Assembly: GCA_022559985.1 (NCBI GenBank)
Contig: JAFJTR010000017.1
Coordinates: 1 to 64,000 of the forward strand
Reading direction: 5' to 3'
Origin: Parastagonospora avenae f. sp. tritici 18332-5
Lineage: Eukaryota; Ascomycota; Dothideomycetes; Pleosporales; Phaeosphaeriaceae
DNA length: 64,000 bases
Below are positions 43,505 to 54,504 of the stretch, one piece after another. The first letter of the stretch is position 1. Every line of letters starts with the position of its first letter. The position numbers and the translations under genes are program-made. The notes under the pieces were generated by a model. That model was not told the DNA's origin, ran no database searches, and saw nothing but the letters and a program-made list of their open reading frames with translations.

Positions 43505-44349
43505 TATGAAGGATTTGTGTATGGACTGGCGACATAGGGAAAAGATGTAATTGAGAATGGGGTTTCATGGAGAGAAGGCTGAGGGTGGCGTTCGGCTGAG
43601 CTAGCAGGCCGCAGTGCGTGCATTCATTTCCTCCTTGGAGAGATTTTGGGCTTGACTGAGGGGCATGAACAGAATGAAGCAAATGGACGAAGGCAAGATA
43701 GGGAATGAAATGGGAGAGGTCAGCATGTTGTTACTATAGGCCTTGCAAAGGTCAGTCCATCTCGTAGAACCAAGAGACATGAGTGTTCGGAGTACAACAG
43801 CACCGTGGAGAAATATTTGGTCAGACGAATTGGGCCGACCAAGGACAATTATTATCGGTGTCAGCCAATGAAGAAAAAGGACGTTGAAGCCCACGCTGGC
43901 GTCGGCGCTTCTATGTCGTATACAAGCGCCCAGACTCTGACTTAATCTTAGTCCGACTTGCCCTCGACTTTCAAGCTGCCGACAACAGCTCATCACAGAG
44001 TGACTGTGCCGTTCACATTGCATATGCGCAAAGTCGATATTTGGGGCAAAACACCTTGGGTTCATGCGGTGCTGACATGCGGTGCAAGGTTGGCGCGTCG
44101 GTCCAAGCAAGTCGAGATGAAGAGTGCGGGGCGCTGATTCGGCGGCTCGAGGCACCCCGCTAGCCAACAGCTGTCCCATTGAGGCTGAGCAGCTTGACGC
44201 GAACTGTCAGCGGGCGGGTATATGGTTAGCTGCAGTCTTCTATTTCTCCTTAGACGAATTCATCTTTCCTTTTATCTGACTTAGTATTTGCGCTGAGATT
44301 GTGAAGTCGCAACTCTGACTACAGCTTACATCCGAAGTGACTTTGGAAA
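43505..44349. other. divergent promoter region
   Basis: A 192-aa ORF on the minus strand here (43601-44179) has no domain support and is not called. Confidence 0.5.
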
Positions 44350-45849
44350 ATGTCAGGATACCACGGAAGCCCACCACCACCTGGCGGGAACTTTTACCCT
44401 CGTGAGTAGCAAGGAAGAAAGGAGGGATGATTTGAACTGACAGGGAGAAGCACCGCCTGAGAAAGGTGGATATGGTATGTCGCTCTCCTGAGTGCTCCTG
44501 AACTCATCGCAACGCCACAAAGCTCATGTCTAACACGCGACAGACCAGCAGCAACAGCAAGGTCAACAGCAGTACTTTGCACCTCCACCGGGAGGCCAAT
44601 CCTACCCACCACCTCCGAACTCTCCACCCGCGCATCAGCAACAGCAGCCACAACACTACCCACCACCACCAGGCGGTGGACAGCCTCAATACGCGCCGCC
44701 CCCAGACCACTCGCAACAACAACACTTCCCACCGCCAGGAAGCACGCCTGTCCAACACCAGCCCGCTCCCCAATCCCAGCCTCAGCAAGCCGTAGCATAT
44801 GGCGCACCGAGCCACAGTCCACACCCAAGCATCGGTGACCCAAGAGCTGCGGGACACCCCGGCATGCCCCAACAGCAGCAGCCTGCCCAACAGCATATTC
44901 CCCAGACACCATCACAATCGCAGTTTGGCAATGTCGGCCAATCTCCATACGCGCAACAACAACAAGTCGCAGCACCCGCGCAGCCCCAATTCGCGGGCGC
45001 TGGTGCGGCCCAACCCAGCACGACTGCAGACGATGTAGGCACCTTCAATGGAGGAAGTTACCGCGTGAGCCACCGCGACACCAACACCATCTTGACCGTG
45101 CAATTGGCAATTGGATGTCCATTTACCGCGAAGCCCGGTACATAACCACCTTCTCCAAAACCAGCCAAAATTATGTTACTGACCCAACCCAGGCGCCATG
45201 ATTGCCATGTCCCCCACCATAACCCTCAAAGGCCAAATGAAATTCAGCTTGAAAAAAGCCCTCATGGGCGGCGACATGACCAAGTCCTCTTACACCGGTC
45301 CGGGCGAACTTCTCCTTGCGCCCGCCGCCATCGGCGATATCACGATTATCAAGCTCGGCGGGCATGAGCAGTGGAGTGTGGGTAAAGATGCGTTCCTCGC
45401 ATGCACGCAAGGTATTGTGAGTGAGTACAAGAGCCAGGGCATCGGTAAGGCGATGTTCAGCGGCGAGGGGCTTTTCGTGTATAAGATTAGTGGCCAGGGG
45501 ATTTTGTGGTGTACCAGCTTTGGCGCGATCATTCGGAAGGATGTAAGTTTTCCGCCCATTAACTTCCCTTCATCGTTCTTTTCTTTTGTTATTATAGAAG
45601 AATACTTCTTCCTAACACATGTCACAGTTGCAAAAAGACGAGAAATACATCATCGACAACGGCCACCTCGTCGCCTGGAACTGCAAATACGTGCTCGAGC
45701 GCGTGGCGTCGGGGGGTATCCTGTCGAATATGCACGCGGCCGAGGGGCTGGTGTGTAAGTTCACGGGACCGGGGACGGTGTTTATGCAGACGAGGAATGC
45801 GCAGGCGTTTTCGGCGTGGTTGGCGGCGAATGCGGCGCCCGCTATGTAA
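44350..45849 (+). CDS. AIM24-family protein (TIGR00266) with Pro/Gln-rich N-terminus
   Basis: Five exons (44350..44401, 44448..44474, 44544..45137, 45193..45542, 45628..45849) give 414 aa. Residues 1-210 are a low-complexity Q/P/G/Y tract (for example [17 protein letters not shown]). The AIM24 beta-barrel domain follows: [71 protein letters not shown] and [13 protein letters not shown]. Single-domain relatives exist in bacteria. Yeast Aim24 acts in mitochondrial inner membrane organisation, but this copy has no presequence and resembles the cytosolic fungal paralogues. Exon 2 is 27 bases and its acceptor is the second of two AG choices; the first would give an early stop. Confidence 0.87.
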
Positions 45850-47022
45850 TTACTAGTGGATGGAGAAGTACGGTAGCGACAGTTTATGACATTCCGAGAT
45901 GCTGGTGTCGGTGATGTTGTGTTTAGCAAGGGTCTTGTTAGAGGACGTGCTGAGGATGAAGAGATGAAATGCATGCGCTGTGTGGTTAAGACTTGGAGGA
46001 GACATGGTGTGTGTTTACGAAGGCACAATGTATGTGTCCTTGTCTTACTCTGAACGAGAAGTCCATATGTTGCGCAAATCACTTAACCAGCAAACCACGA
46101 AATCAACTTGGGCTCTGCCAGCTTCGATCGTTTCTTTCAGCGTGGTGTCATCTTGGAGTGGTATGTCTCAGTGACGACGTGGAATCGCTTTGTCGTTACA
46201 ACTTGTGATGGGGCTTTTGGTAGCGTAATGTCAAAAAACCATACTTTTGAAACTGTGCTCTGCATGCTGGATGGGCAAGTCCCCCCCAGTAATAGCTCTC
46301 ATGGTTGCCTTGTTCACTGAATGATAATGTCTGACATGGTTGTTGATTGGCAAGTCTGTTGAATTTGCGAAAGACAACAACGAGCAAGAGGAAACACTCT
46401 TTCAAAACTCCACATGAACATTGTGTATTTTTCACGAAGAGAAATGAGCAAATAAGTGCTGATAGAATTAGAAGCAGAAGCGTAGATCAGTAAAAGGGTG
46501 TGTTATATGATTGCGCCTCAAATTACAACCTTCCGCCACTAGCTCTAGCAATAGTTGTTAGTCGGCGAGTAGTAAACCCGAGGGGTCAACCCGAGGGGTC
46601 TCGTGAAATTTTGTGTAATAGTGTAGATTTATGAAACATGGAAGCTCATTCCGTGTTACTATGTTGCTTTGAACTTGGAAATGTAAGTTGTGGCGTCGTC
46701 ATTGCTGGGTCTGGTGACGCTTGCCAAAGTCTGACCCTTGTGTGAACGCCTCGTTGAGGTCTGACTGGAACAAAGAACAAAACGAAACACAAGTTCGAGT
46801 TTTAAATTGTGGTGGCCATGAATAAATTACTGTACAAACACAGTGTAGTCGGACATGCACAGCACTGGATCCTTTTTTGCCACAAATAATGTTCCTAGGC
46901 TTCTTGATTCCCTAAGCACCTAATCACTACACTGCTCCTTCATAGCATCTCACAGCAACTAAGATCCTCAAGAAGACATTTCTCAAGTATACAATCACGC
47001 AAACAGAACCGCTAGCACAAGC
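45850..47022. other. 1.2 kb intergenic, no supported gene
   Basis: It includes a 13-base tandem duplication (AACCCGAGGGGTC twice) near 46575-46600. Otherwise AT-rich. Confidence 0.5.
46575..46600. repeat. 13-base tandem duplication
   Basis: AACCCGAGGGGTC occurs twice back to back in an otherwise AT-rich gap. Confidence 0.8.
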
Positions 47023-48193
47023 ATGTCTTCACCTACAGATATGGCAGCTCATCAAAGCTCAATGCCCGCCTCTTAAGCCAGCGAGAACTCCATCAACATT
47101 CAGGAGCTACGCGAGCTCATATACAAGCAGATAACGTCCTTAACTCACATGAGTACGCGGGATTGTTTCTATCATGCAAGACGATCAAGGAAGAAGCAAC
47201 TGAAGTGTTGTTCAAACAACGGCGCAAAACTCATCGCTGCTGAAGAAAAGCGCTGTTCAGAGCTATATCGAGCGCCAGTTCGCATCCAGCAGCCTACTTC
47301 GATATCCGATCTTCGTAACGCGCGCGTCGAGTTGCCACAGTCCATGTTTGTCACAAAGCTCATGAAACATGTGAATTCTTCCGAGACTTAAGCCCCGATT
47401 ATTATCAAGGCGACGACTACAATGAGGAGGAAGAAGAAGAAGAAGAAGAAGAAGAAGAAGAAGAAGAAGAAGAACATGATGAAGACTACGATAGTTACGA
47501 CTGCGGCTTTGCGAATACTTTGTGGACTCCCAAACCCAAGCAGCGCAAACATCCAATGTGTTCGGAACCTCTCGACACGCTCTTCCTCACGCTATATGCG
47601 GACACTACACCCGACCTTACCAACAACCCAAAATGCGACGACTACATCAGCGAAGTCCTCATTGAAAACTAAGTTACGTAGATGGTGTTACAAGTACCGT
47701 CATAGAAATGCGCAAAACATACGTTTGGCAGCGCCTCAATAAACGGCCAATGTCCAGCGATTGCCTGCTCAAAGCTAAAACTGTTGTTTTTCATTGGGGC
47801 AACATGCTGGACTCGGAGCACCCTCAGTTACCCCCTTTCTTGCAAAAGAATGTTTTTCGGTCCTACTGGCATACAGAGGACTGGGCCATGTCTAGGAAGC
47901 AAACGAAACGGCTTCCATCATACGATGGGTCTAGACGGGGTGTTTACAAGTGGGAGCGCAAGGTGGACTGGGAATTTGATCATCGCACAGAGCAATAGCA
48001 GCATCACGACTTGGTCGCTTTCAAGATCGCTTTCAAGGCGGTTACAGGCGGGGAAGATCCAGAGGAAGTTGTTGAAGGTTTCTACCGAGGTCGATCGTGT
48101 TGGCCATCTGATGCGGCAGTGGAGGAATATCGCAGTCATCCCATAGCCGCTCGGCGATTCAAGTCGCCGGCTGAGCGACTTGACTTGGACTGA
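47023..48193 (+). pseudogene. decayed F-box-like family gene with poly-Glu GAA run
   Basis: Parts in order: MSSPTDMAAHQSSMPAS, a TAA at 47074-47076, then SINIQELRELIYKQ in the same frame, a frame change to GLFLSCKTIKEEATEVLFK, a TGA, further frame changes, then a stretch with a (GAA)n run encoding poly-Glu and ending DEDYDSYDCGF, another break, and a final segment FDHRTEQ, TAG at 47996-47998, HHDLVAFKIAFKAVTGG to LDLD. The first two blocks match the intact family member at 35487-36104 (NIHELRQMVY, FLTSCKTIRAEATEVF). Several stops are one C-to-T change away from CAA or CAG. Not functional as read. Confidence 0.7.
47427..47474. repeat. GAA microsatellite, about 15 units
   Basis: A near-perfect (GAA)n run inside the decayed F-box-like gene. 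In the frame of the flanking acidic sequence it reads as poly-Glu. Confidence 0.9.
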
Positions 48194-48587
48194 GTCCATT
48201 CTTCTTGACTCCTTTGCCTTGTTAGGCATGTAGTGTACACATACACCTCGCGGAGCTATACCTTAGATAACATGATATTATTTTCCTTCCAGTTGATATG
48301 TACAAGCGATATGGCGTGAAGAAACAACGTGACCAAGAAGCAGAAGTCCATTCTTTCTGCCCAGTGGGCAGAAAGCCCATAGAACCAGACTCTGAAAGCC
48401 AAGAAAACGATATCCTTGAAAGCTCATTAGGTAAACAAATGTTCCTCGCAAATCTTATTGTTTACAGCATGAAACGACAAATTATATCAAAAGAAAAAAG
48501 TCCCCGAACTTTAAGCTCGTGTCTGCTCCCTGTTCGCTGACACCCCGTCGAACAAAAAAGCTAATGCAAGCCAGTACTGGAAAAAGG
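48194..48587. other. intergenic
   Basis: An 80-aa ORF at 48298-48540 has no recognisable feature. Otherwise nothing seen. Confidence 0.4.
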
Positions 48588-48700
48588 AGGGCCTTGCTGG
48601 AACTTGAACCCGGGACCTGTCATATTTAGGATACTTAAGTACCTAGGATACCCTCCCGGAACGACAATCATGCGACTAGACTGCGGTGATTGTTAGTGAT
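48583..48700 (-). ncRNA. degenerate intron-containing tRNA-like relic
   Basis: On the minus strand there is an A-box-like GTCTAGTCGCATGAT, then a possible anticodon stem TGTCG/TGACA around a loop starting TTCCGGG with an insert of about 32 bases in the usual intron place. A T arm GGGTTCAAGTTCC follows and a TTTTT pol III stop comes 15-20 bases later. The layout resembles fungal tRNA-Pro or tRNA-Arg genes with an intron. However, the acceptor stem ends do not pair and the T stem has a mismatch, so it is probably a pseudogene. Identity cannot be fixed. Confidence 0.4.
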
Positions 48701-48929
48701 TTGAATATTTAGGAGCTTGGAAATGATGACTTACCCACAAGGTCAACTGAATGTTTGATGGAGATGTTGAGAATTGAGTGAAACATATATGCCAGCGTTG
48801 GATGAGTGGTGGGGTTTGTGACAAAGGGCGGCAAGTGGACACAAACGCTATGCAGGAACGTCAAACGAAGCGGGCGAACAGTGTCATTCTTCAAATACGC
48901 ATTCGCAGGTGCAGAAATCCGTACCGGAA

Positions 48930-51390
48930 TCATGATACTTTGTAGAACGCACTCGCTTCTTCCTCCGTGACATCGCTCACGAAGCTCCTCTTCCGATCCA
49001 CAAGCCCATACCGACTCCCTCTAACCTTCCACCACATGTCTTTCCTATTGCCATTCAGCTTTCCCTCCAGAAGTTTCGACTTCAAATCGCGAATGAATTC
49101 GTTCCAAATCTCCGGCTCTTCCAGCTCAGTGAGCTCGTCTCGCATGACTCTCAGTGCTTCCATAGCGCGTCCATAACCGCTGTCGCCGACGCTAGACTTG
49201 ATGAGGCTGCGGATTTCGGTCGACATGGACTGTGCTGCTTCTTTGATGGCTTCGAGATCATCACTGGCCGCGAGAGCGTTCTTGAAAGAGGGTACAAGGT
49301 TCGAAGGGTCGATTTTGACGCGGTTCGGGTTGCCGAGGAGGGCGTCGATGTCAAGGCCGGAAATGGGCTTGTCGCGCTCAGCTCGGTTACGCTTTCCGCG
49401 TCCTTTGACTTTAGGTGGCACTTTTGAGACTCTGGCTGCCTTCTTCAAGGCCTCGAACTGGCCCGTGGATGCCTCCAACAGGTCTGCGGGCGGGTTCGCG
49501 TACTTGATCAGGATACCAGACGGTGGAGGCATTGGTAGTGATGGGTCCGGATGCGTTGCTCTCCATCGGATAATGTGGCCAATATGATGCACGATTGGCG
49601 AGAATGTGTCTTCGGGTGTGGCATATTCGGCAGGGTTACCATCTTCATCTCGGTCGAAGGTGGAAAGATCCATGGCATCAACGTACTTGCTCATAGCGTC
49701 GGTCAACTCGTCTGTAGGTAGGTCCTTGTGCTCGGTGATAACTTTACCGCTGATTGTCAATTTTCTGTCGAGCGGTGGGAATTTGTAGCGTCGCACGTCT
49801 TCTTCAAATGGCAGCTCAACATCCACGAGAGCCTCCCACTCCACCTCGATTCGTGGGACGAGCAATACAGCCACAGGAGGCTTGAGTTCCTTTGTTACAA
49901 GTCGTGCGATGGCGTAGCAATCCGCTTCGTACAATGCATGAATGAATGAACTCAAGCTGAGCTGTGCTGCTTGATTTCCGCGTTGCGGAACAAGGAAGTT
50001 TGATCTGGAGAGCGGTAGGTATCGTTCGAATGCCTCAGCCTTGACAAAACCGATTAGCGAGAGCATTGGTGTAGTCTCAAGCTTGACCACATTCATGTCA
50101 GACTCCGAGATGTGAACAGCAGTGCGACCATACTCGTAGCCTCTCTCTAACTCATCCATCTCCACGTTCTTCTTCATGCCCGGCTCCTCTTCGTTGTCTA
50201 CTTGGTACACGCGCGTATTGCGAACCGCAGATAGATTTGTCATAGGCTGGTCTTCGCTGGTCATGCTGTGCGAAGATTGGTCGCTCGGTCCTGCAGCACT
50301 GCTTGCTCCAAGATCGGTACGCGTAGCGAAAGAGCTCGCTGTAGGCGGTTTGGCGAGCATCGTACATGGATAACGCTCAACATCGATGGTGAGAGTCGCA
50401 TCGTAGTGCCCTGGATCCCCAAGAGTGAGCTGGCCTTTGAAGCTTGGCACCGGACGAGTCTCTTTCAGGCGGGGAATCTGGAGCTGATCGATAGCTTCGG
50501 CAAGCGTGCCAAAAACACCATTGCAGTCTTCTACAAAGCCCCTGAGGGATGCTTCATTCTTTGCCTGGAACTATCAGTCGTGTAACGCCGAGAAAGTGCT
50601 AGTCTTTACCTTCTGGGAGCTTTTGTCCTCTTCCTTGAACCCATTCTCAGGGTCGTCAAAGTCAACACCCAAAAGCACTAAGTCGACCGGCGCCTCTGGG
50701 TCTTTGATCTTTGCTGCAATCTGTTCCAGATCATCCGTGTCGATAGCGCCTCGTCCGTCGGTGACAATGATGATTCGTCGGTCGTACTTGAGAGGATTGC
50801 CACTTTTCCCCTGTGTAGCACCGTCGATCATCTGGACAGCCAGCGCTAGAGCAGATAGCACTGAACGTGTGAGTTTTGGGCAGCAGATTGGCACGGTGCA
50901 GCTTACAATCACCATCGTTGGTTTTGCTCGGTCGAAGTTGATCTTGTAGAGTTCGGATGTCGCCCAGCAGAAATCTCCGCTCTGTCAGTCCCATCATTCT
51001 GCTTAAAGTCCACTTGGCTTACTGTTTCAATTCTGAGAACACGTGAAGGTTTTCGTAACCTTCCGCCTCCTCCATGACACCTCTAAGGTCCGTCTCATCT
51101 GTGCGACATCCAATAACGCTCATCAGCGCGCTTTTGCGTCCTGTTGCAACCTGCCATTCTGTCAGCATGGAATGACATCTTTAATGTTATACCCAATTGG
51201 CAAATATGCGCAACATCATTTACCCAATACGCACTAAATCGCTGAAAGAACGTCGGCTTACTGTGTTGGTTATCTTATCCCAAACATACTCCAAAGCCCA
51301 ATCGAGGTCAGTCTGATCGCGCCCATGCCTCTTTTCTCCCATCGAGTTTCCCAGATCCAGGATGTAAATGGTTGCTTCTTTGCCCGCCAT
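48930..51390 (-). CDS. KU80: ATP-dependent DNA helicase II subunit Ku80
   Basis: Five exons on the minus strand (51390..51262, 51150..51023, 50974..50907, 50860..50610, 50564..48930) give 736 aa. The N-terminal vWA-like domain begins [20 protein letters not shown] and includes [10 protein letters not shown] and [11 protein letters not shown]. The beta-barrel core has [28 protein letters not shown] and [16 protein letters not shown], followed by [31 protein letters not shown]. The C-terminal helical region ends [11 protein letters not shown]. Ku80 with Ku70 binds DNA ends in non-homologous end joining and telomere care. The third exon needs a 47-base intron with acceptor GCGGAG; an earlier AG would make an impossibly short 24-base intron. 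Confidence 0.94.
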
Positions 51391-51895
51391 GTTTGCGACT
51401 AGACGAGGTCGCGCAAATCGTCTTGGTCAGTTAATATTCCAGCGCGATTACCGGATGCAGCGAGATTGAACCGGCCTATGAGTTAAAAGAAAAGAGGAAG
51501 TACGAAGAACGAGCGACGAGATGAAAAGGGAGTGTTTGTTAGTGTGGGCGTTGAGGTGCCTGGAGTGTACAACTAGGCAAACGCGGGTGCACGGACTCAA
51601 GCGCGACGCGAGCTCATGTGACGTGGAGCCGCCATCTCCACCTCTAGGTATAACGTCGAGAGCCATCTGCTTCCAGATGTGGAGATTTTGTCAATCATTT
51701 CATACCACGTCGGTACTTCTTGTCTCTAGTCGCACCAACCGGTCTTATCGTTGACCTGAGCTGATGGACGAACTTTGAGCTTCTCACCACCAGGCTCCCA
51801 AAGACGCGTCGCTGCGGATCACTCCACGGCCGACTCTTCAACGCCTCGGAAAGACGAATTGAACAGAGATCCTGAGTATATGTTTGTAGCAACAT
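51391..51895. other. intergenic
   Basis: Promoter side of Ku80. No supported gene. Confidence 0.5.
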
Positions 51896-52324
51896 CTATT
51901 GCCTCTCCAGCAATTTCACTTGCAGGCTAAGCCACTGGTCATCAAACGGCGCCGTGTTGGTAACAATGCCCTTACTGTCCCAACTATCAACATGGAGGCC
52001 TGGGGACTTGACGGTACCGTGTAGAATTCTCACCTTCCGCACGCCGGGCACAGTCTGGACTTGGAATTGCTCTGCTGGTTCCCTCCCATGGCGGACTTCC
52101 GGGGCTCTTTACACAATCGTTTCGCTCACTTCAAAAGCAATCGATGAGCTCAGGGTGAATTTACTGTTCAGGCGTAGGAATGCATTGCTCACTGCGTCCA
52201 CGCATCTATCTTTTAAGCTCACATGCATCGGGATCGAGTTAATCGATAGTATGTACAGCAGCGCCGCGGCATCCAACAGCCACAAACCCCGATGTGGACC
52301 ATAATGCATGCTGCATGTTCGCAC
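51896..52324 (-). pseudogene. unrecognised gene fragment broken by a single TAA
   Basis: One minus-strand frame runs for 143 codons, interrupted once by TAA at 52111..52109. Before it: LWLLDAAALLYILSINSIP and LRLNSKFTLSSSIAFEVSE. After it: REPAEQFQVQTVPGVRKVRI, LHGTVKSPGLHVDSWDSKG and WLSLQVKLLERQ, then TAG. The coherent, protein-like sequence on both sides points to a nonsense change from CAA rather than two genes. The 5' end is not clear. It may continue upstream through a CTGTCAG acceptor near 52345. I do not recognise the family. Confidence 0.5.
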
Positions 52325-53361
52325 ACACGTCGGAAACTGACAGGGGTAGCTCCAAAACGACCTTCCCCCAAAAAATCACCGGATTACTTAACAAAGCAGA
52401 CTAGAACATAAGTTCTAACTACAGGTTCTCAAAGTTTTTACGTCTCTGAGACTGTTTTAATGGCTGGCTTGTCATCACATACCCCTGCAGCACCCATGTT
52501 ACTTTTTGCCGTATGCTTCGACCTGTCGTGCTTGCATAGTTACACAACATGCTTCTTTACTCCCTCCATCTTATTGTCCGGCACAACTAGCACCCACGGC
52601 TATGGAAAGCCACTTCACCTACAAGTCATCTGTTCAGGCACATAATGCAGATTGTTCGGCCGAAATTTCGATCTATGCCGAGCCCCCCAATGGCGCAACA
52701 ACTTCAATCACTCAACTCTGCTTCTCAAGCCATACAACCTAGAGCACGAGTGTCAGGGATTCCAAGCCGTCGCTTCGCATCTATCTGTGCCTTGAACCGG
52801 CCAAGTGCCACTTTATTCCACGAAGGTTCCGATAGAACATCTCCACTCTCTAACTCCTGGCCATGTTGCCCACTCAACACACACGAACATGACAGTGACG
52901 ACTAGTCAGTTATCGTGCGCTTCATCTATCTAACATCTTCCCATCCTGCAGGGAGGGCTAGCAAGAGGGCTAAGCGTAGGGAGCGGACGCTGGTGGAACA
53001 ACTTGCGTAAGTCACGATCGTCAGTCTTGCCTTCTCCAATGACACTAAACTTGATTCACGACTTCACTTTGCAGGAGTCCCGCCCGGATACACCTGATTG
53101 GCACTTGAAAACCTAGCCTCGATGACCAAGGAGCAAGCCGAACATGCATCCATAAGCCTGCATCAATCCCAAAGATTGCCCGGGCAAAACGAAGTGGTAC
53201 CGTACCCGTACCGTGCCCAGTGTTACACAGTATCCACCATCCCCTCATCTACCCACCCCTGCCACACTCGCCGCTGAACAAGCAGAGCCGCTGTCTATGT
53301 CTTCTCTCAACAAAACCTCCCTCAGCTTCTCTCCGACTACATAGTTCAAACAAATTCGCTT
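52325..53361. other. low-coding region with a dispersed motif
   Basis: No intact gene. It contains one copy of a 21-base string that recurs at about 53478 (see repeat). Confidence 0.4.
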
Positions 53362-53499
53362 CTACTTCGATCTAGGCGGTGCCCGCGCAAACCCATCACA
53401 CTCCAAATCAAACCCGAGTGTCCGGGTCCGGAGTCCAAATCCAAACGCCACTTCGAACCCCTTCAGCGCCGTGAATCGCCCAAGTGCCACTTTATTCCA
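52802..53499. repeat. short direct repeat inside a possible decayed minus-strand gene family
   Basis: CCAAGTGCCACTTTATTCCA occurs at about 52802 and again at about 53478. On the minus strand both encode WNKVALGRF followed by T/K-A. The second copy lies in a 72-aa frame (53580..53362) containing KGFEVAFGFGLRTRTLGFDL. It may be the remains of a duplicated gene that I do not recognise. Confidence 0.45.
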
Positions 53500-53619
53500 C
53501 CAAGAATGCCGGATCGTCTCATCTCGTCGCCAATCCCAACCCTCGCCTAGCCCGCGCCATCCGTCTCGCTCCAGCTGCACGACTATAAACTATCGAACTG
53601 GAAGTCGCCGGTGTCGGTA

Positions 53620-54096
53620 TACATGAAGATGGGCAAAGACCATGGTGACCCGGAGACTGAAGATCACATACACCTTTGTGATCCTGAGTCAATAGGTGAT
53701 ACCCTAAAGCACGGCATTCTCCCACGACAGCAAACTTCGCCGGGAGAAATGATCACTTTTGACGTGTCGTGGAGAGCAGACGAAAGGGGGAACCAGACGT
53801 TTGAGATTCTCTTCTACGCTGAGCGTGCAAAGCCAACGGAGACAAAGGTGTTTAATGAGTTCCTCACCACTCCGTCTTGCAAACGCAATGGCTGCTCTTG
53901 GTGGAGTGTATTTATTCTTTTTCCCCCTTTTCACTTGTTTCATTGCGTTTATTCTAATACGTATTATACGCGCGAGGTAGTTAAATGCGGTGATGTGAAT
54001 TCGCGCAAGGCATGGACGGACATGTTCGTGTCATTCATTGCAACTTGTGCGTTCATAGATTCTTCAGACGTGAATGCGCAAGTCTATCCATCATGA
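53620..54096 (+). CDS. hypothetical protein
   Basis: An open frame whose first 80 residues look protein-like (MKMGKDHGDPETEDHIHLCD, SPGEMITFDVSWRADERG, FEILFYAERAKP). The later part (SWWSVFILFPPFHLFHCVY) looks like read-through of an intron or non-coding DNA. A CTCCAG acceptor just upstream of LHDYKLSNWKSPVSVY could be the start of an internal exon. No family recognised. Confidence 0.35.
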   Translation, partial: YMKMGKDHGDPETEDHIHLCDPESIGDTLKHGILPRQQTSPGEMITFDVSWRADERGNQTFEILFYAERAKPTETKVFNEFLTTPSCKRNGCSWWSVFILFPPFHLFHCVYSNTYYTREVVKCGDVNSRKAWTDMFVSFIATCAFIDSSDVNAQVYPS

Positions 54097-54504
54097 CCGT
54101 CGACCAACACCACCTTCGTCAGCCATATCACATTGCATACATCACCGCATCACCGCGCCCAAGCAACAAATGTCAAGGAAATAGTAGGGATTTCATTTCA
54201 CTATAGGAAAGAAGCAACGTATGCCAAAGAAACCGAGAAATCCTTTCCCGCACCCTGGCGCCATGTCACGCCCAATTCCGTCGAGGAGAGTTGTTGTGTA
54301 CCTTTCTTGCCAAAGGAGTGTGTTTCGCCGATACAAAAGCCTTACACCATAGAATTCGTACTAGTCAAATCGATTGACGAGAAAAGAAGGGAAACAAACC
54401 TCGGTATACGTCCGCTTGTCCTGCGGAGCCGCATCCGTATCCGTCACTACACACCGTCTCGACCATGTTGAACTGCTACGTGTAGCATGCCTTGTCTGCA
54501 CCGC
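54097..54504. other. intergenic
   Basis: 3' region of the NBR1-type gene. No supported gene. Confidence 0.5.

Noticed and set aside
43601..44179. 192-codon ORF on the minus strand upstream of the AIM24 gene
   Set aside because: Cys/His-scattered, low-complexity look with no motif, and it lies in the divergent promoter region.
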